Notes under the pieces: generated by a model
Database searches by the model: none
Told to the model about the DNA's origin: nothing
The model's input: the letters and a program-made list of their open reading frames with translations, nothing else
Part shown: positions 9,050-17,675 of the stretch, in pieces
Layout of the letters: every line of letters starts with the position of its first letter
Numbering within the stretch: position 1 is the stretch's first letter
Source: Gammaproteobacteria bacterium
Lineage (GTDB): Bacteria; Pseudomonadota; Gammaproteobacteria; Pseudomonadales; Azotimanducaceae
NCBI GenBank assembly: GCA_028821515.1
Contig: JAPPGA010000086.1
Coordinates: forward strand, 1-51,229
Direction of reading: 5' to 3'
DNA length: 51,229 bases
Position numbers and translations under genes: made by a program

Positions 9050-10411
9050 CTAGGTCGTGTCCTGATCGGCCCGCACGACTTCGAGCGTGACGCCGTCCAC
9101 CGCGGCGACGGTAACACGCGCGCCCTTCTCGAGGGGCTCGGGACTTCGCACTTGCCAGACCTCTCCCGCTGCGCGCACGCGACCGTCGCGCTCGAAATCC
9201 TCGAGTACCTCGCCTACGGCCCCGATCATGGCCTCGGCGCCCGATACGACCGAAGCCGTTCTCGCGCGTACGGCGGCCCCGAGGGTCACGAGGACCAGTA
9301 AACCGCTTGCGGTGGCGACCGCCGCGATGATGGGCATGGATACCTGGTAGCCCGGAAGGTCCGTGTCCATCAGGATGATCGATCCGATGACGAATGCGGC
9401 TACGCCGCCGACGCCGAGCACACCGAAGCTCGGTGTGAACGCCTCCGCCGCCATGAGGCCGATACCGACGACGATGAGGGCCAGTCCGGCATAGTTGATG
9501 GGCAGCATCTGGAGTGCGTACGCGCCGACCAGGAGGCAGATGATGCCTACCACGCCGCCGACTCCGGTACCGGGATTGTAGAACTCGAAGATGAGGCCAT
9601 AGATGCCGATCATCAGGAGGATGTAGGCGACACTCGGATCGGTGATGGTGCTGAGAAGCTCGTAGCGCCAGTCGGTTTCGATTCGATGGATTTCGCTGTT
9701 GGCTGTCTCAATCGTCACCGAACCGCTGTCCAACTCCACCGTCATGCCGTCGATCTGCGCCAGCAGGCCTTCGAGATCTTCCGCCACCAGGTCGATGACC
9801 CCGAGTTCCAGCGCTTCCCGGGCCGGGAGATTGGACGCTTCTCGGACCGTCTGCTCGGCCCATTCGACGTTTCGTCCGCGCAACTCGGCAATGCTCCGAA
9901 TGTATGCAACGGCATCGTTTACGACCTTGCGGTCCATTGCGGTAGCGGGTGGGGAGGTTCCCGCGCTTTCGTCGGCGGGATCCTCCTCTGGTTTCTCGTC
10001 CTTGGGTTGGCCGGGAAGCGGCAGCGGATTGCCTCCGCCGATACTGACCGGGGTGGATGATCCGATGTTGGTCGCCGGGGCCATGGCCGCGATGTGGCTC
10101 GCATACATGATGTAGGTCCCGGCGCTGGCTGCCCGGGCGCCGTTGGGAGCGACGAAGGTCGCGACGGGGGTATTTGAAGAGAGGAGGACCTTGATCATGT
10201 CCCGCATGGACTTGTCGAGGCCTCCGGGAGTGTCGATTCGCAAGACGAGCAGGTCGACCTGTGCTTCTTCAGCGCCCTCCAGTGTGCGAATGAAGTGGTC
10301 TGCGGACGCCGGTCCGATGGCGCCTTCGATTTCCATTAGCCAGACTTTGGCCCCATCCGCCTGCTGCGCGAGGCAGACGATCAGAAACGCGGCGGCCAGG
10401 CGATTCACCAT
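9050..10411 (-). CDS. NfeD-family membrane-bound serine protease (ClpP-class, long form)
   Basis: A 453-residue protein with a signal peptide (1-20), then a ClpP-fold protease domain (about 21-230), four or so membrane segments (about 245-375) and a C-terminal OB-fold NfeD domain. The catalytic Ser is S96 in RAASAGTYIMYAS and the Lys is probably K162 in MDRKVVNDAVAYI, the Ser-Lys dyad of this class. A disordered Pro/Glu insertion (about 127-157) separates them. It partners with slipin immediately downstream and probably degrades its C-terminus or other membrane proteins. GAGGTGAT precedes the ATG, and a likely sigma70 promoter lies 26 bases further up (10438-10467). Confidence 0.92.
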   Translation of the reverse strand: MVNRLAAAFLIVCLAQQADGAKVWLMEIEGAIGPASADHFIRTLEGAEEAQVDLLVLRIDTPGGLDKSMRDMIKVLLSSNTPVATFVAPNGARAASAGTYIMYASHIAAMAPATNIGSSTPVSIGGGNPLPLPGQPKDEKPEEDPADESAGTSPPATAMDRKVVNDAVAYIRSIAELRGRNVEWAEQTVREASNLPAREALELGVIDLVAEDLEGLLAQIDGMTVELDSGSVTIETANSEIHRIETDWRYELLSTITDPSVAYILLMIGIYGLIFEFYNPGTGVGGVVGIICLLVGAYALQMLPINYAGLALIVVGIGLMAAEAFTPSFGVLGVGGVAAFVIGSIILMDTDLPGYQVSMPIIAAVATASGLLVLVTLGAAVRARTASVVSGAEAMIGAVGEVLEDFERDGRVRAAGEVWQVRSPEPLEKGARVTVAAVDGVTLEVVRADQDTT

Positions 10412-10437
10412 GTATCACCTCGATTTGCGGACCAATC

Positions 10438-10467
10438 GTTATACAAGGACCAAGGGCTGGTTGCCAG
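10438..10467 (-). promoter_or_regulatory. Predicted sigma70 promoter for the NfeD-slipin-DUF3667 operon
   Basis: On the minus strand the -35 hexamer CTGGCA (10467-10462, 4 of 6) and the -10 hexamer TATAAC (10443-10438, 5 of 6) are separated by 18 bases. The -10 box ends 26 bases before the ATG at 10411, leaving a short leader with the ribosome site GAGGTGAT. Confidence 0.45.
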
Positions 10468-10517
10468 TGTCCCGCAGTCATCCCATCCCGGTTGTCGTTC
10501 AGACAGCGGTGTTGCAA

Positions 10518-11294
10518 TCAGCCCGACACCTTGCCGCCGTTCCATCCGATGCTGTATCCGCACGAGATCTGCTGAGGAAATAGACGGGTCTCGTCGGGAC
10601 CCAGGGCTTCGAGCACGGCGCTCTCGAAGTCCTCCAGTTCATCGCCCAATGCTGGCAGGGAGAATCGGGAGGTCGAATGCAGGTGACCCAGGATGCTGTC
10701 GCGTGTCCAGTCACAAGAAGCAATGAACTCCCTGTTCGCGACTCCGTCGAAGCCGGCGTCAATCAGTCGCCGGGTGTCGTGATCCTTCCCTCTCGGTCTG
10801 GTCTTGGGCAGTTCCCCTGACCAGCCCGATAGCGCCTGGCGCAGGGCGCTCTGCCAGGGTTGTTCGCCGTGCAGGACCCCGAAACAGCCCACTATCGCCA
10901 CGCATCCCCGAATCCTGAGCCATTGCCTTATGGCCGGCAGGATCAACTCCTCATCGAGTCTATGGAGGGCTTCTCCTATAGTGACCAGGTCCATCGAGCC
11001 CGGTAGGATCGATAGCTCCTCCGCCCTGGCGTGCATCCATTTGACATTGGTGATGCCCCGCTGCCGGGCAATGCGCTTTCCTTCCTCAAGCATTTCTGGT
11101 TCGGCGTCTACCGCAATGACTTCGTGCACCGTTGGCGCCAATGCCAGCGCAATCCGGCCGGGGCCAGTGGCAAGATCCAGAACGACCGAGGCGCGTCGAA
11201 GGTTCGCATCCGCCCTGAGGCGCGTTAGCAGGCTCTTGGGATAGGGGACTCGATAACGGCTGTAAAGGTCCGCCGTAGACTTGAAGGAGGTCAA
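10518..11294 (-). CDS. Class I SAM-dependent methyltransferase
   Basis: A 258-residue Rossmann-fold methyltransferase of the Methyltransf_11/25 type. The SAM-binding motif I is VLDLATGPGRIALAL (about residues 38-52); motif II has the acidic D in VIAVDAEPEMLE. The N-terminal pattern DLYSRYRVPYP matches the 'TAxxYxxYRPxYP' entry seen in many small-molecule methyltransferases. The substrate cannot be deduced. The start is probably TTG at 11294; an in-frame stop lies shortly upstream and no clear ribosome site is present. It is followed after about 105 bases by the NfeD operon and preceded by the cysteine-synthase-like gene, same strand, 49 bases away. Confidence 0.8.
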   Translation of the reverse strand: MTSFKSTADLYSRYRVPYPKSLLTRLRADANLRRASVVLDLATGPGRIALALAPTVHEVIAVDAEPEMLEEGKRIARQRGITNVKWMHARAEELSILPGSMDLVTIGEALHRLDEELILPAIRQWLRIRGCVAIVGCFGVLHGEQPWQSALRQALSGWSGELPKTRPRGKDHDTRRLIDAGFDGVANREFIASCDWTRDSILGHLHSTSRFSLPALGDELEDFESAVLEALGPDETRLFPQQISCGYSIGWNGGKVSG

Positions 11295-11343
11295 GAACAG
11301 GCCTCAAATTGCCTCGCTGATGTCTCCAAACCCCGATCACCGC

Positions 11344-12327
11344 CTATTCAGATGGGATTCCGAGGTCGCGTTCTGCCAGCCAGTCGGCATTGAACAGCCG
11401 GGATCGGTACTTGCTGCCGTCGTCGCACAGCATGGTCACCACGACGTGACCGGGCCCCAGTCGCTGCGCTACCTTGACCGCGCCGGAAAGGTTGATGCCC
11501 GTGCTGGAGCCGAAGAACCATCCGCTTCGCCACAACTGGGAGTAGACCATGTCAACCATTTCCTGGTCCGACACCTGTACCGCCCAGTCGACCGTGGCGC
11601 AGGCGAAGTTGTCCGTCACTCGGGAATTGCCGATACCTTCCGTGATCGATGGGCCCCGGCTCATGACCGCTTCGCCCGAGGTGACATAGTTGTACAGGGC
11701 GCTGCCCATGCAGTCGGAGAGGACGAGTTGTACATCGCTGCGGCGCTCCTTCAGGAACTGCGAGACGCCCGCCAGGGTGCCGCCGGTCCCGACGGAGCAG
11801 ACAAACGCGTCCACCGTGCCTTCGGTCTGGCGCCAGATTTCCGGCCCGGTCGACTCGTAGTGGGCGAGTGTATTGGCGGTATTGTCGAACTGGTTCGCCC
11901 ACACCGCATTGTCGAGGGAAGCGGCGTAGCGGCCGGCCTGCTTCTGGTAGTTCGCCTCGTCGGCATAGGGCACGGTCTTGACCACCCGCACTTCGGCCCC
12001 AAGCGTGCGGAGTATGTCGACCTTTTCCGGTGACTGGTTGTCGGGCATGTAGATGACGCACTTGTAGCCTCGGGCGTTGCAGATGTGCGCGATGCCAATG
12101 CCGGTGTTTCCCGCAGTGCCTTCAACGACGGTGCCGCCGGGGCGGAGCGCGCCGCTCTTCTCGTGCTCGCGAATGATCCACCAGGCGGCCCGGTCCTTGA
12201 CGGAACCACCGGGACTCATGAACTCGGCCTTACCCAAGATCTCGCATCCCGTAGCTTCGGACAGGTCGGCCAGGCGGATGAGGGGCGTGTTGCCGATCGC
12301 TTCTACGAAGCCGTTGCGGGTGTCCAT
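11344..12327 (-). CDS. Cysteine synthase-family PLP enzyme
   Basis: A 327-residue fold-type II PLP enzyme that makes or breaks cysteine-type beta-substituted amino acids. The PLP lysine is in SPGGSVKDRAAWW (K about 42), the substrate loop is EGTAGNTGIGIAH, and the phosphate-binding glycine loop is SVGTGGTLAG. The chain matches CysK/CBS catalytic domains, without a C-terminal CBS pair. I start at the ATG 12327 (MDTRNGFVEAIGNTPL), where the family homology begins. An in-frame ATG at 12420 would add 31 residues that look like untranslated leader, but neither has a good ribosome site. The atypical asparagine loop makes CysK, CysM and an alternative beta-substituting enzyme all possible, so no symbol is given. 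Confidence 0.85.
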   Translation of the reverse strand: MDTRNGFVEAIGNTPLIRLADLSEATGCEILGKAEFMSPGGSVKDRAAWWIIREHEKSGALRPGGTVVEGTAGNTGIGIAHICNARGYKCVIYMPDNQSPEKVDILRTLGAEVRVVKTVPYADEANYQKQAGRYAASLDNAVWANQFDNTANTLAHYESTGPEIWRQTEGTVDAFVCSVGTGGTLAGVSQFLKERRSDVQLVLSDCMGSALYNYVTSGEAVMSRGPSITEGIGNSRVTDNFACATVDWAVQVSDQEMVDMVYSQLWRSGWFFGSSTGINLSGAVKVAQRLGPGHVVVTMLCDDGSKYRSRLFNADWLAERDLGIPSE

Positions 12328-12341
12328 GCACTTGCCGATGG

Positions 12342-12370
12342 TTGACAAGTCATCAATCTTAACCCGTAAC
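12342..12370 (+). promoter_or_regulatory. Possible promoter for the serine hydrolase operon
   Basis: A perfect -35 hexamer TTGACA (12342-12347) is followed after 17 bases by CGTAAC (12365-12370), only 3 of 6 to the -10 consensus. It would give a leader of about 100 bases before the GTG at 12480. The weak -10 keeps this tentative. Confidence 0.25.
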
Positions 12371-12479
12371 CCGCGCGGCTCCTTCCCGGTGCGCCGCCAG
12401 GAACTTTCTTGTGTTTGCATATCGGCTGCGTAAACGGGAACCTTAAGGATTCACCCTGAAGGCGCCTGGGAGGGCGAAC

Positions 12480-13637
12480 GTGGATCGCAAGTTCGTGGTG
12501 AATCCCGAGAGCATCGGCCTGGACCCCGAAAAGCTCGAGGAACTCGTGCGGCGGGTGCGCCGCGAAGTCGAGGAGGGTCTGTTGCCTTCCGCCCAGATCG
12601 CCGTCGCGAGAGAAGGGCGGCTCGGCCTGTTCGAGACCTTCGGCGACGCGGACGACGACACGATGTACTGCGTCTTCTCGTCGACCAAGGCCGTGACTTC
12701 TGCCGCCGCCTGGCTCCTGATCGCCCAGGGCAGGCTCGACGTGGTGGAACGTGTTGTCGACATCGTTCCCGAGTTCGACACCAACGGCAAGGAGGTCGTG
12801 ACCGTCGAGCAGCTGTTTCTGCACAGCTCCGGGTTTCCCAGCGCGCCGTTCCGGCCGCTCGAGTGGGATGATCGCGATGCCCGTTTCGGACGGTTCGCCC
12901 GCTGGCGTCTCAACTGGGCGCCAGGGTCGCGCTTCGAGTACCACCCGACATCCAGCATGTGGGTGATCGCGGAGATCATTGAACGTCGGACCGGAATGGA
13001 TTTCCGGGATTTCATCCGCGAGCGGGTCATCGAACCCCTGGGCCTGACGGATCTCTTCGTCGGCCTGCCGGCCGGCGAGAACCATCGGGTGTCCGAGCTG
13101 GTCCACGTGGGTGATGGGCTGACCAGCGAGGATTATGCCCGCCTGGGCGTTCCGGAACCGCCTGTCACGGAAGTGACCGAAGAGGCGATCCTGACATTCA
13201 ATCGTCCGGAGTACCGCGCTGTCGGAGTTCCGGGCGGCGGCGGTTTTGCGACGGCTGCGGGACTGGCGCTTTTCTACCAGGGATTGCTGCACGGCGGCGC
13301 ACTCGACGGTCCGGAAATCTGGTCCGCAGAGACGCTGGCCATGGGTCTTGAAGTACGGAGCGGGGATCTCGTGGACCCGCTGTACGGCAGGCGGGTCAAC
13401 CGGGCGCTCGGAGTGGTGGTGTCGGGAGATGCCGACCGCAACTTCCGCGGTTTCGGACGCATGAACTCACCTTTGGCCTTTGGTCACGGCGGTGCGGGAG
13501 GCCAGATAGCATGGGCGGACCCCGCAACGGGCATCTCGATCGGCTATTGCACCAACGGCCACGATCGCAATCCGTTGCGGCTGGGACGTCGTGGCGTGGC
13601 CATCTCGAACCGCGCGGCGGTTTGTGGAGCGGACTGA
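12480..13637 (+). CDS. Beta-lactamase-fold serine hydrolase (EstB/class C-like)
   Basis: A 385-residue penicillin-binding-fold hydrolase, probably an esterase or D-peptidase of the EstB type, not a true beta-lactamase. The nucleophile motif is S67-S-T-K70 (VFSSTKAVTSAA); the second motif is YHPTS, in place of the class C YxN; the third is HGGAGGQIAW, in place of KTG. There is no signal peptide, so it should be cytosolic. The GTG start has GGGAGGGCGAAC just upstream. Its last bases overlap the start of the IMPase gene, and the rhomboid gene overlaps that in turn, forming one translational unit. The substrate is unknown. Confidence 0.85.
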   Translation: MDRKFVVNPESIGLDPEKLEELVRRVRREVEEGLLPSAQIAVAREGRLGLFETFGDADDDTMYCVFSSTKAVTSAAAWLLIAQGRLDVVERVVDIVPEFDTNGKEVVTVEQLFLHSSGFPSAPFRPLEWDDRDARFGRFARWRLNWAPGSRFEYHPTSSMWVIAEIIERRTGMDFRDFIRERVIEPLGLTDLFVGLPAGENHRVSELVHVGDGLTSEDYARLGVPEPPVTEVTEEAILTFNRPEYRAVGVPGGGGFATAAGLALFYQGLLHGGALDGPEIWSAETLAMGLEVRSGDLVDPLYGRRVNRALGVVVSGDADRNFRGFGRMNSPLAFGHGGAGGQIAWADPATGISIGYCTNGHDRNPLRLGRRGVAISNRAAVCGAD

Positions 13638-14469
13638 CTTGGCCCGGTTGCCGAAAGGATCGGTCGCACCGGTCGACGACTGCGACATCGAGGGTCTGAC
13701 GGCGTTTCTCGAGGTCTTGCTGCGGCTCGGCGGTGCGGCCGTCATGCCGCATTTCCGGCAGCCGATACCGGTGGACGACAAACGCGAGGGCCAGCCCGGG
13801 TATGACCCGGTGACGGTCGCCGACCGCGATGCGGAGAAGGCCATGCGGGCGGCCATCAAGTCCCGGTATCCCGAGCACGGGATATTTGGCGAAGAGTACG
13901 GCGTCGAACGGGGCGAGAGTGGACTGACGTGGGTGCTGGACCCGATCGACGGGACGCGAAGCTATGTCGCCGGCATGTTGCACTGGGGCGTTGTGGCGGG
14001 GCTGTACGACGGTGAAAGGACGGTTTTGGGCGGCGTGTACCAGCCGGTAGTGGACGAACTCTTCACCGGTAACGGACGAACTGCCTGGTGTGAGAGCCAT
14101 GGACGGAAGCAGGAGTTATCGGTTCGCGCCTGCGCTGGACTCGACGAGGCCGTCTTGTGCTGTACGCACCCGGACGTGTTTGCAGACGCCGCGGACCTGA
14201 ACGCGTTCGACGCGGTGAGGGAGCGCACGCGATTGTCCCGCTATGGCGGCGACTGCTACCTCTACTGCCTGCTCGCAATGGGGAGCATCGACCTGTGCGT
14301 TGAAGCCTCGCTCAAGCCCTACGACATTCAGGGCGTCATTCCCGTGGTTCGGGGCGCGGGAGGCATCATCACCACCTGGGACGGCGGTTCACCGGAAGAC
14401 GGCGGCCGAATCGTCGCGGCGGGGGATCCGAGGGTGCATGCCGAGGCCCTGGAACTGCTTGCAGGATGA
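13624..14469 (+). CDS. Inositol monophosphatase-family phosphatase, histidinol-phosphatase (HisN)-like
   Basis: A 281-residue Mg-dependent phosphatase. The metal-binding residues are visible as the acidic pair in GIFGEEYG (E90-E91) and in VLDPIDGTRSYVAG (D106 and D109). The C-terminal block LSRYGGDCYLYCLLAMGSID and KPYDIQGVIPVVRGAGG closely follows the HisN group, which dephosphorylates L-histidinol phosphate. No other his gene is in the window, so other sugar or nucleotide phosphates remain possible. Candidate starts are GTG 13591, GTG 13624 and TTG 13639; I chose 13624, which overlaps the hydrolase stop by 14 bases. It ends in an ATGA overlap with the rhomboid gene. Confidence 0.85.
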   Translation: MERTDLARLPKGSVAPVDDCDIEGLTAFLEVLLRLGGAAVMPHFRQPIPVDDKREGQPGYDPVTVADRDAEKAMRAAIKSRYPEHGIFGEEYGVERGESGLTWVLDPIDGTRSYVAGMLHWGVVAGLYDGERTVLGGVYQPVVDELFTGNGRTAWCESHGRKQELSVRACAGLDEAVLCCTHPDVFADAADLNAFDAVRERTRLSRYGGDCYLYCLLAMGSIDLCVEASLKPYDIQGVIPVVRGAGGIITTWDGGSPEDGGRIVAAGDPRVHAEALELLAG

Positions 14470-15356
14470 CCACGAACGACGACGATCCCTTCCGCTGGGT
14501 CTGCCTGCGTTCGCACATGTCGCGCCAGCCGATCAACGAGGCCGCGCTGGTGCTGACAGCCATGGGTATCGACAACTACGTCGAGATGGAGGCGGGCGAA
14601 TGGTGCCTGTTCATCCGTCAGGGACATCGGCACGCAGCCATCGACCAGCTCGAGCGCTACCGGGTGGAGAACATGCCACCGCGGGTCCGGGTTCCCCGGA
14701 TCATCATATTCGACAGCGGGTGGGCGGGGATTCTCGGCTACCTGCTGGTGATCTGGTCGGTGCCCGCGCTGGCTTCGTGGGGCATGCTGGGGGCGGGCTG
14801 GCAAAACGCCGGAATCATGCAGGCGGGCCTGGTGGGGGAGGGAGAGTGGTGGCGGGCGGTCACTGCGCTCACCCTCCATGCGAGTTTCGCGCACCTCGTC
14901 GCGAACTCGTTGTTCGGCGCGGTGTTCGGGCTAATGGCGGGGCGTTATCTTGGCTCAGGGTTTGCCTGGCTCCTGATACTCCTGGCCGGCGTATTCGGCA
15001 ACCTGCTGAACGCCTGGGCACGGCCGGACGAATTCCGGTCCCTGGGGGCGTCGACCGCCACCTTCGCCGCGGTAGGACTCATTTCGGCATTCGTCTGGCG
15101 GCGCGGCTATTTTCGCGGCCGCGGCCTGCGCCGCGGGCTGGCACCGGTATTTGCCGGTATCGCGCTGCTCGTCTTCACGGGCCTCGGTGGAGGGAATACC
15201 GACATCTTTGCGCATATTGCCGGGTTCTCGTGCGGCGCGGTTCTCGGCTACCTGGCGGCGGGCTTCGATATCCGGCGACTGGGACACAGCGGACAGTATC
15301 TTTCGGGTGCCGCTGCCATGCTCCTGCTGCTCATCGCCTGGTCCTGGGCGACCTGA
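14466..15356 (+). CDS. Rhomboid-family intramembrane serine protease
   Basis: A 296-residue polytopic inner-membrane protease. A cytosolic N-terminal domain (1-75) precedes six or seven membrane segments. The catalytic Ser is S196 in SLGASTATFAAVGL, and the catalytic His is H250 in DIFAHIAGFSCGAVLG. The helix-2 HxxxN element (H143-N147 in HLVANSLFGAVFG) that shapes the oxyanion site is also present. The motif reads GASTA, slightly divergent from GxSG, but still within the family. The ATG overlaps the previous stop by 4 bases, so translation is coupled with the HisN-like gene. The substrate is unknown. Confidence 0.9.
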   Translation: MTTNDDDPFRWVCLRSHMSRQPINEAALVLTAMGIDNYVEMEAGEWCLFIRQGHRHAAIDQLERYRVENMPPRVRVPRIIIFDSGWAGILGYLLVIWSVPALASWGMLGAGWQNAGIMQAGLVGEGEWWRAVTALTLHASFAHLVANSLFGAVFGLMAGRYLGSGFAWLLILLAGVFGNLLNAWARPDEFRSLGASTATFAAVGLISAFVWRRGYFRGRGLRRGLAPVFAGIALLVFTGLGGGNTDIFAHIAGFSCGAVLGYLAAGFDIRRLGHSGQYLSGAAAMLLLLIAWSWAT

Positions 15357-15368
15357 AGCGACGGGATC

Positions 15369-15689
15369 CTACTGCGTCGCCGAGTGGGGCGTAGGCACGA
15401 TACGTTGAACCTGGACTCCGCCGGGCTCAATCAGGCCGGCCACCTGGGGACCGATTTCGTTCTTCCAGTGGTCGCTGTCGTATACCCTGGCGTATAGGCG
15501 CTCGCGCTCCTCTTCCGATTCGAAGCGGCGCATCCAGACGAAGACCGTTTCGTCTTCCTCGCCCCGGAACATTCCGGTGATGACCATCCCGCAGGCGACC
15601 TGGAACGGGAGGATTTCCTCTTCCATCACCTTCACCCAGGCGTCCATCTTGCCCGGGGCGATCTTGTACTGTCGAAGTTCGTAAAACAC
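15369..15689 (-). CDS. NIPSNAP-family protein
   Basis: A 106-residue dimeric alpha-beta barrel protein. The start MFYELRQYKIAPGKMDAW and the DxW-like ending DSDHWKNEIGP are typical of NIPSNAP domains. Function in bacteria is undefined; relatives bind small hydrophobic or aldehyde-type ligands. The GTG start at 15689 is supported by AAAGGAGCTGAAC immediately upstream. It lies 41 bases downstream of the DUF2799 gene on the same strand and converges with the rhomboid gene with 12 bases between them. Confidence 0.88.
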   Translation of the reverse strand: MFYELRQYKIAPGKMDAWVKVMEEEILPFQVACGMVITGMFRGEEDETVFVWMRRFESEEERERLYARVYDSDHWKNEIGPQVAGLIEPGGVQVQRIVPTPHSATQ

Positions 15690-15730
15690 GTTCAGCTCCT
15701 TTTTTTCAACGGCTCCACGGCGAGAGCGGG

Positions 15731-16432
15731 TCAGTATTCGTAATGCTCGTAGAACCCCATGCTTCGCGCGACATCAACGGCACGGCGATACGACACGACG
15801 GCGCCCACTTTCTGGTCGTGCAGTCCTTCGAGTTCCCCTTCCAGCCGGCCGAGTTCGCGGTACTTTTGCTTCAGGGTCTCCGGGTCTTCCTCTCCTGAAC
15901 CCTCAGAAGACTCGAAGTCGCCGATCTCCGCCCTGAGATCCTCGATCTGTTCCTCTGCCGAATGGATCTGGTAGTCAATCTGGTGAACCCGTTCGAGCGT
16001 CTCGCGCACGGCGATTCCCACGTTGTAGCCCTGGAGGAAGTAAGGCTCCAGGGCGACCGGGCAGACACCCCTGTAACCCAGGCCGACACGGCCTTCCTGG
16101 TAACCGCCATCCTCGGTGCAATAGACCGTGAGTCCGTGGTCCCGTCCGTCCCGGTACGCTTCCTCGTCCGGATAGATGCCGTATTGGGAACAGGCATCGT
16201 AGTACTGCGCGAGATGCGCCAGCGGCCTGCCGTCCCTTCCGTCCCGCTCTCCCACCAAATACCAGTCGGCTGTCACGCATTCGGACTCCGACATCACCGC
16301 ACAGCCGCAGAGGAGGCAAGCCAGGCCCAGCATGGCCGGGAACAACAGCCGGGCTCCGACGGTCCCGCGGACCAATGGAAGCGGCGCCCGCCCACCCACG
16401 TGGATCTTCGATGATGACGAATACGAAGCCAT
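15731..16432 (-). CDS. DUF2799-family lipoprotein
   Basis: A 233-residue protein. After a basic N-terminus a hydrophobic run ends in a lipobox LLCGC (C about 44), so the mature protein should be lipid-anchored. The body matches DUF2799: SECVTADWYLVGERDG, then D-ACSQYGIYPDEEAYRDG and GYRGVCPVALEPYFLQGYN. The C-terminal 90 residues form a predicted coiled coil (IDYQIHSAEEQIEDL... and KYRELGRLEGELEGL). The family has no established function. Its ATG overlaps the TraB-like stop by one base, indicating co-translation. The long N-terminus before the signal could mean that a later start is used. Confidence 0.82.
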   Translation of the reverse strand: MASYSSSSKIHVGGRAPLPLVRGTVGARLLFPAMLGLACLLCGCAVMSESECVTADWYLVGERDGRDGRPLAHLAQYYDACSQYGIYPDEEAYRDGRDHGLTVYCTEDGGYQEGRVGLGYRGVCPVALEPYFLQGYNVGIAVRETLERVHQIDYQIHSAEEQIEDLRAEIGDFESSEGSGEEDPETLKQKYRELGRLEGELEGLHDQKVGAVVSYRRAVDVARSMGFYEHYEY

Positions 16433-17616
16433 TACGATTGCCCGTTGGTGCTAGATCCCGATGGTTGCTCCTGCATGGTGTCGTCCGACATGACCCGGTG
16501 GGCCCTGGCACCTTGCGCTTCGAGCAGGGCGACGATACCGCGGGGTCCCGGCAGGTGTCCCGCGCCCACGAGCACCAACCAGTTGCCTGGCTTGCCGAGG
16601 AGATCCTTTATGCCTGCCGCCATGGTGACGTTCCTTTCGTAGATGAGCGTCTCCAGCAACGCGCGATCCGCAGTCCCGACCGTGTACTCCTCGAAAAGCC
16701 GCAACATCGCATCGTCATCGCCGAGGAACCAGGAGCGTACCAGTTGCGCGATCATCGGCTCGATCCCCGCCATGTCGTCGAGTGTATTGGCGAGCAATTC
16801 AACCTGGTCCGGCATCGGCACGTTCGCGAGCAGCGCAAACTGCTCCTCGACGGATTCGAGTTCGTGAATGGCCCGGTCGCCACGACGGAGGAGGAAATGC
16901 ACTTCCAGGCCGAAGTTCGGCAGATAGCCGAACTCTACCAGGCGGCCGACGGTGAGCTGCGAAGCGATGAACATGGGCTTGATCCGCGCGATAGGCTCGA
17001 TGTCTCCCAGTACGCCTTTCAGGCGGTCGAGTTGCTCGGCATCCATGTGCTCTTCAATTCGAGTGCCGCGGGGGAGGAGTGCGAACTTCGCGAATGCCTG
17101 CATGACGCTGGCGGGATCAGCGTTCACGACATCGGCTTCCACCACGATTCGATCCGCTTCGATGAATGCGGTTTCGATCGGTTGAGGCAGCGGATGCAGG
17201 CTGGCTTTCAGCACATGTATCGTTCCGACGAGGTCTACGCGCGATGGCCCGTTCTGGTAGCGCCACATGAAGAGTGGATGCGGTGCCTCGGATCCTGCCT
17301 TGATTTCTACCGAACTGGAGGCTGTCGCCTCGTTCAGGCGGTATATCTCACATGGCTGTGCCGACCCCTGTTCCTCGCGTGCAAGGTCACATCCGTCGAG
17401 CGCGGCCTGGACAGCACCGGCGTTGTTGGCATGTCCGCCGGCGTTGAAGGCGACCGGGTCGTCGGAGAACGACACGGCCATGGCCTTGCTTCCCTGCAGC
17501 GTTTCGTACTCGCGAAGTGCATCTTCCAGCGTAACGGAGGCGGCTTCGGAAGCGGCAACCAGGAGGGCAACGCAGGCGAGGCCTCGAATGCGGACCAGGA
17601 ATCTCTGAATATTCAT
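16432..17616 (-). CDS. TraB/GumN-family protein
   Basis: A 394-residue exported protein with a signal peptide (about 1-27, ending SEAAS). The TraB/GumN core starts about residue 100. The two conserved GxxH motifs are present: GTIHVLKASLHPLP and, near the C-terminus, GAGHLPGPRGIVALLEAQGA. The family (with the Tiki proteins) is thought to be metal-dependent proteases, and these histidines would bind the metal. An N-terminal extension of about 95 residues with its own cysteine pair precedes the core. It lies downstream of the CinA-domain gene across an AT-rich gap of 59 bases and is followed at once by the DUF2799 lipoprotein gene. Confidence 0.87.
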   Translation of the reverse strand: MNIQRFLVRIRGLACVALLVAASEAASVTLEDALREYETLQGSKAMAVSFSDDPVAFNAGGHANNAGAVQAALDGCDLAREEQGSAQPCEIYRLNEATASSSVEIKAGSEAPHPLFMWRYQNGPSRVDLVGTIHVLKASLHPLPQPIETAFIEADRIVVEADVVNADPASVMQAFAKFALLPRGTRIEEHMDAEQLDRLKGVLGDIEPIARIKPMFIASQLTVGRLVEFGYLPNFGLEVHFLLRRGDRAIHELESVEEQFALLANVPMPDQVELLANTLDDMAGIEPMIAQLVRSWFLGDDDAMLRLFEEYTVGTADRALLETLIYERNVTMAAGIKDLLGKPGNWLVLVGAGHLPGPRGIVALLEAQGARAHRVMSDDTMQEQPSGSSTNGQS

Positions 17617-17675
17617 AGGTTGGTTAGCTATCTTATTAAAAATTAAGAATTTTATGATTCGAATTGAACATCAAC
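17617..17675 (-). promoter_or_regulatory. AT-rich gap, likely promoter region for the TraB/DUF2799/NIPSNAP genes
   Basis: A 59-base spacer that is strikingly AT-rich in a GC-rich neighbourhood. On the minus strand it contains TAAAAT (5 of 6 to the -10 box) plus several other TA-rich hexamers and a short AT palindrome (aaaattaagaatttt on the plus strand). No -35 box stands at the right distance, so I cannot place the promoter exactly. Confidence 0.3.
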
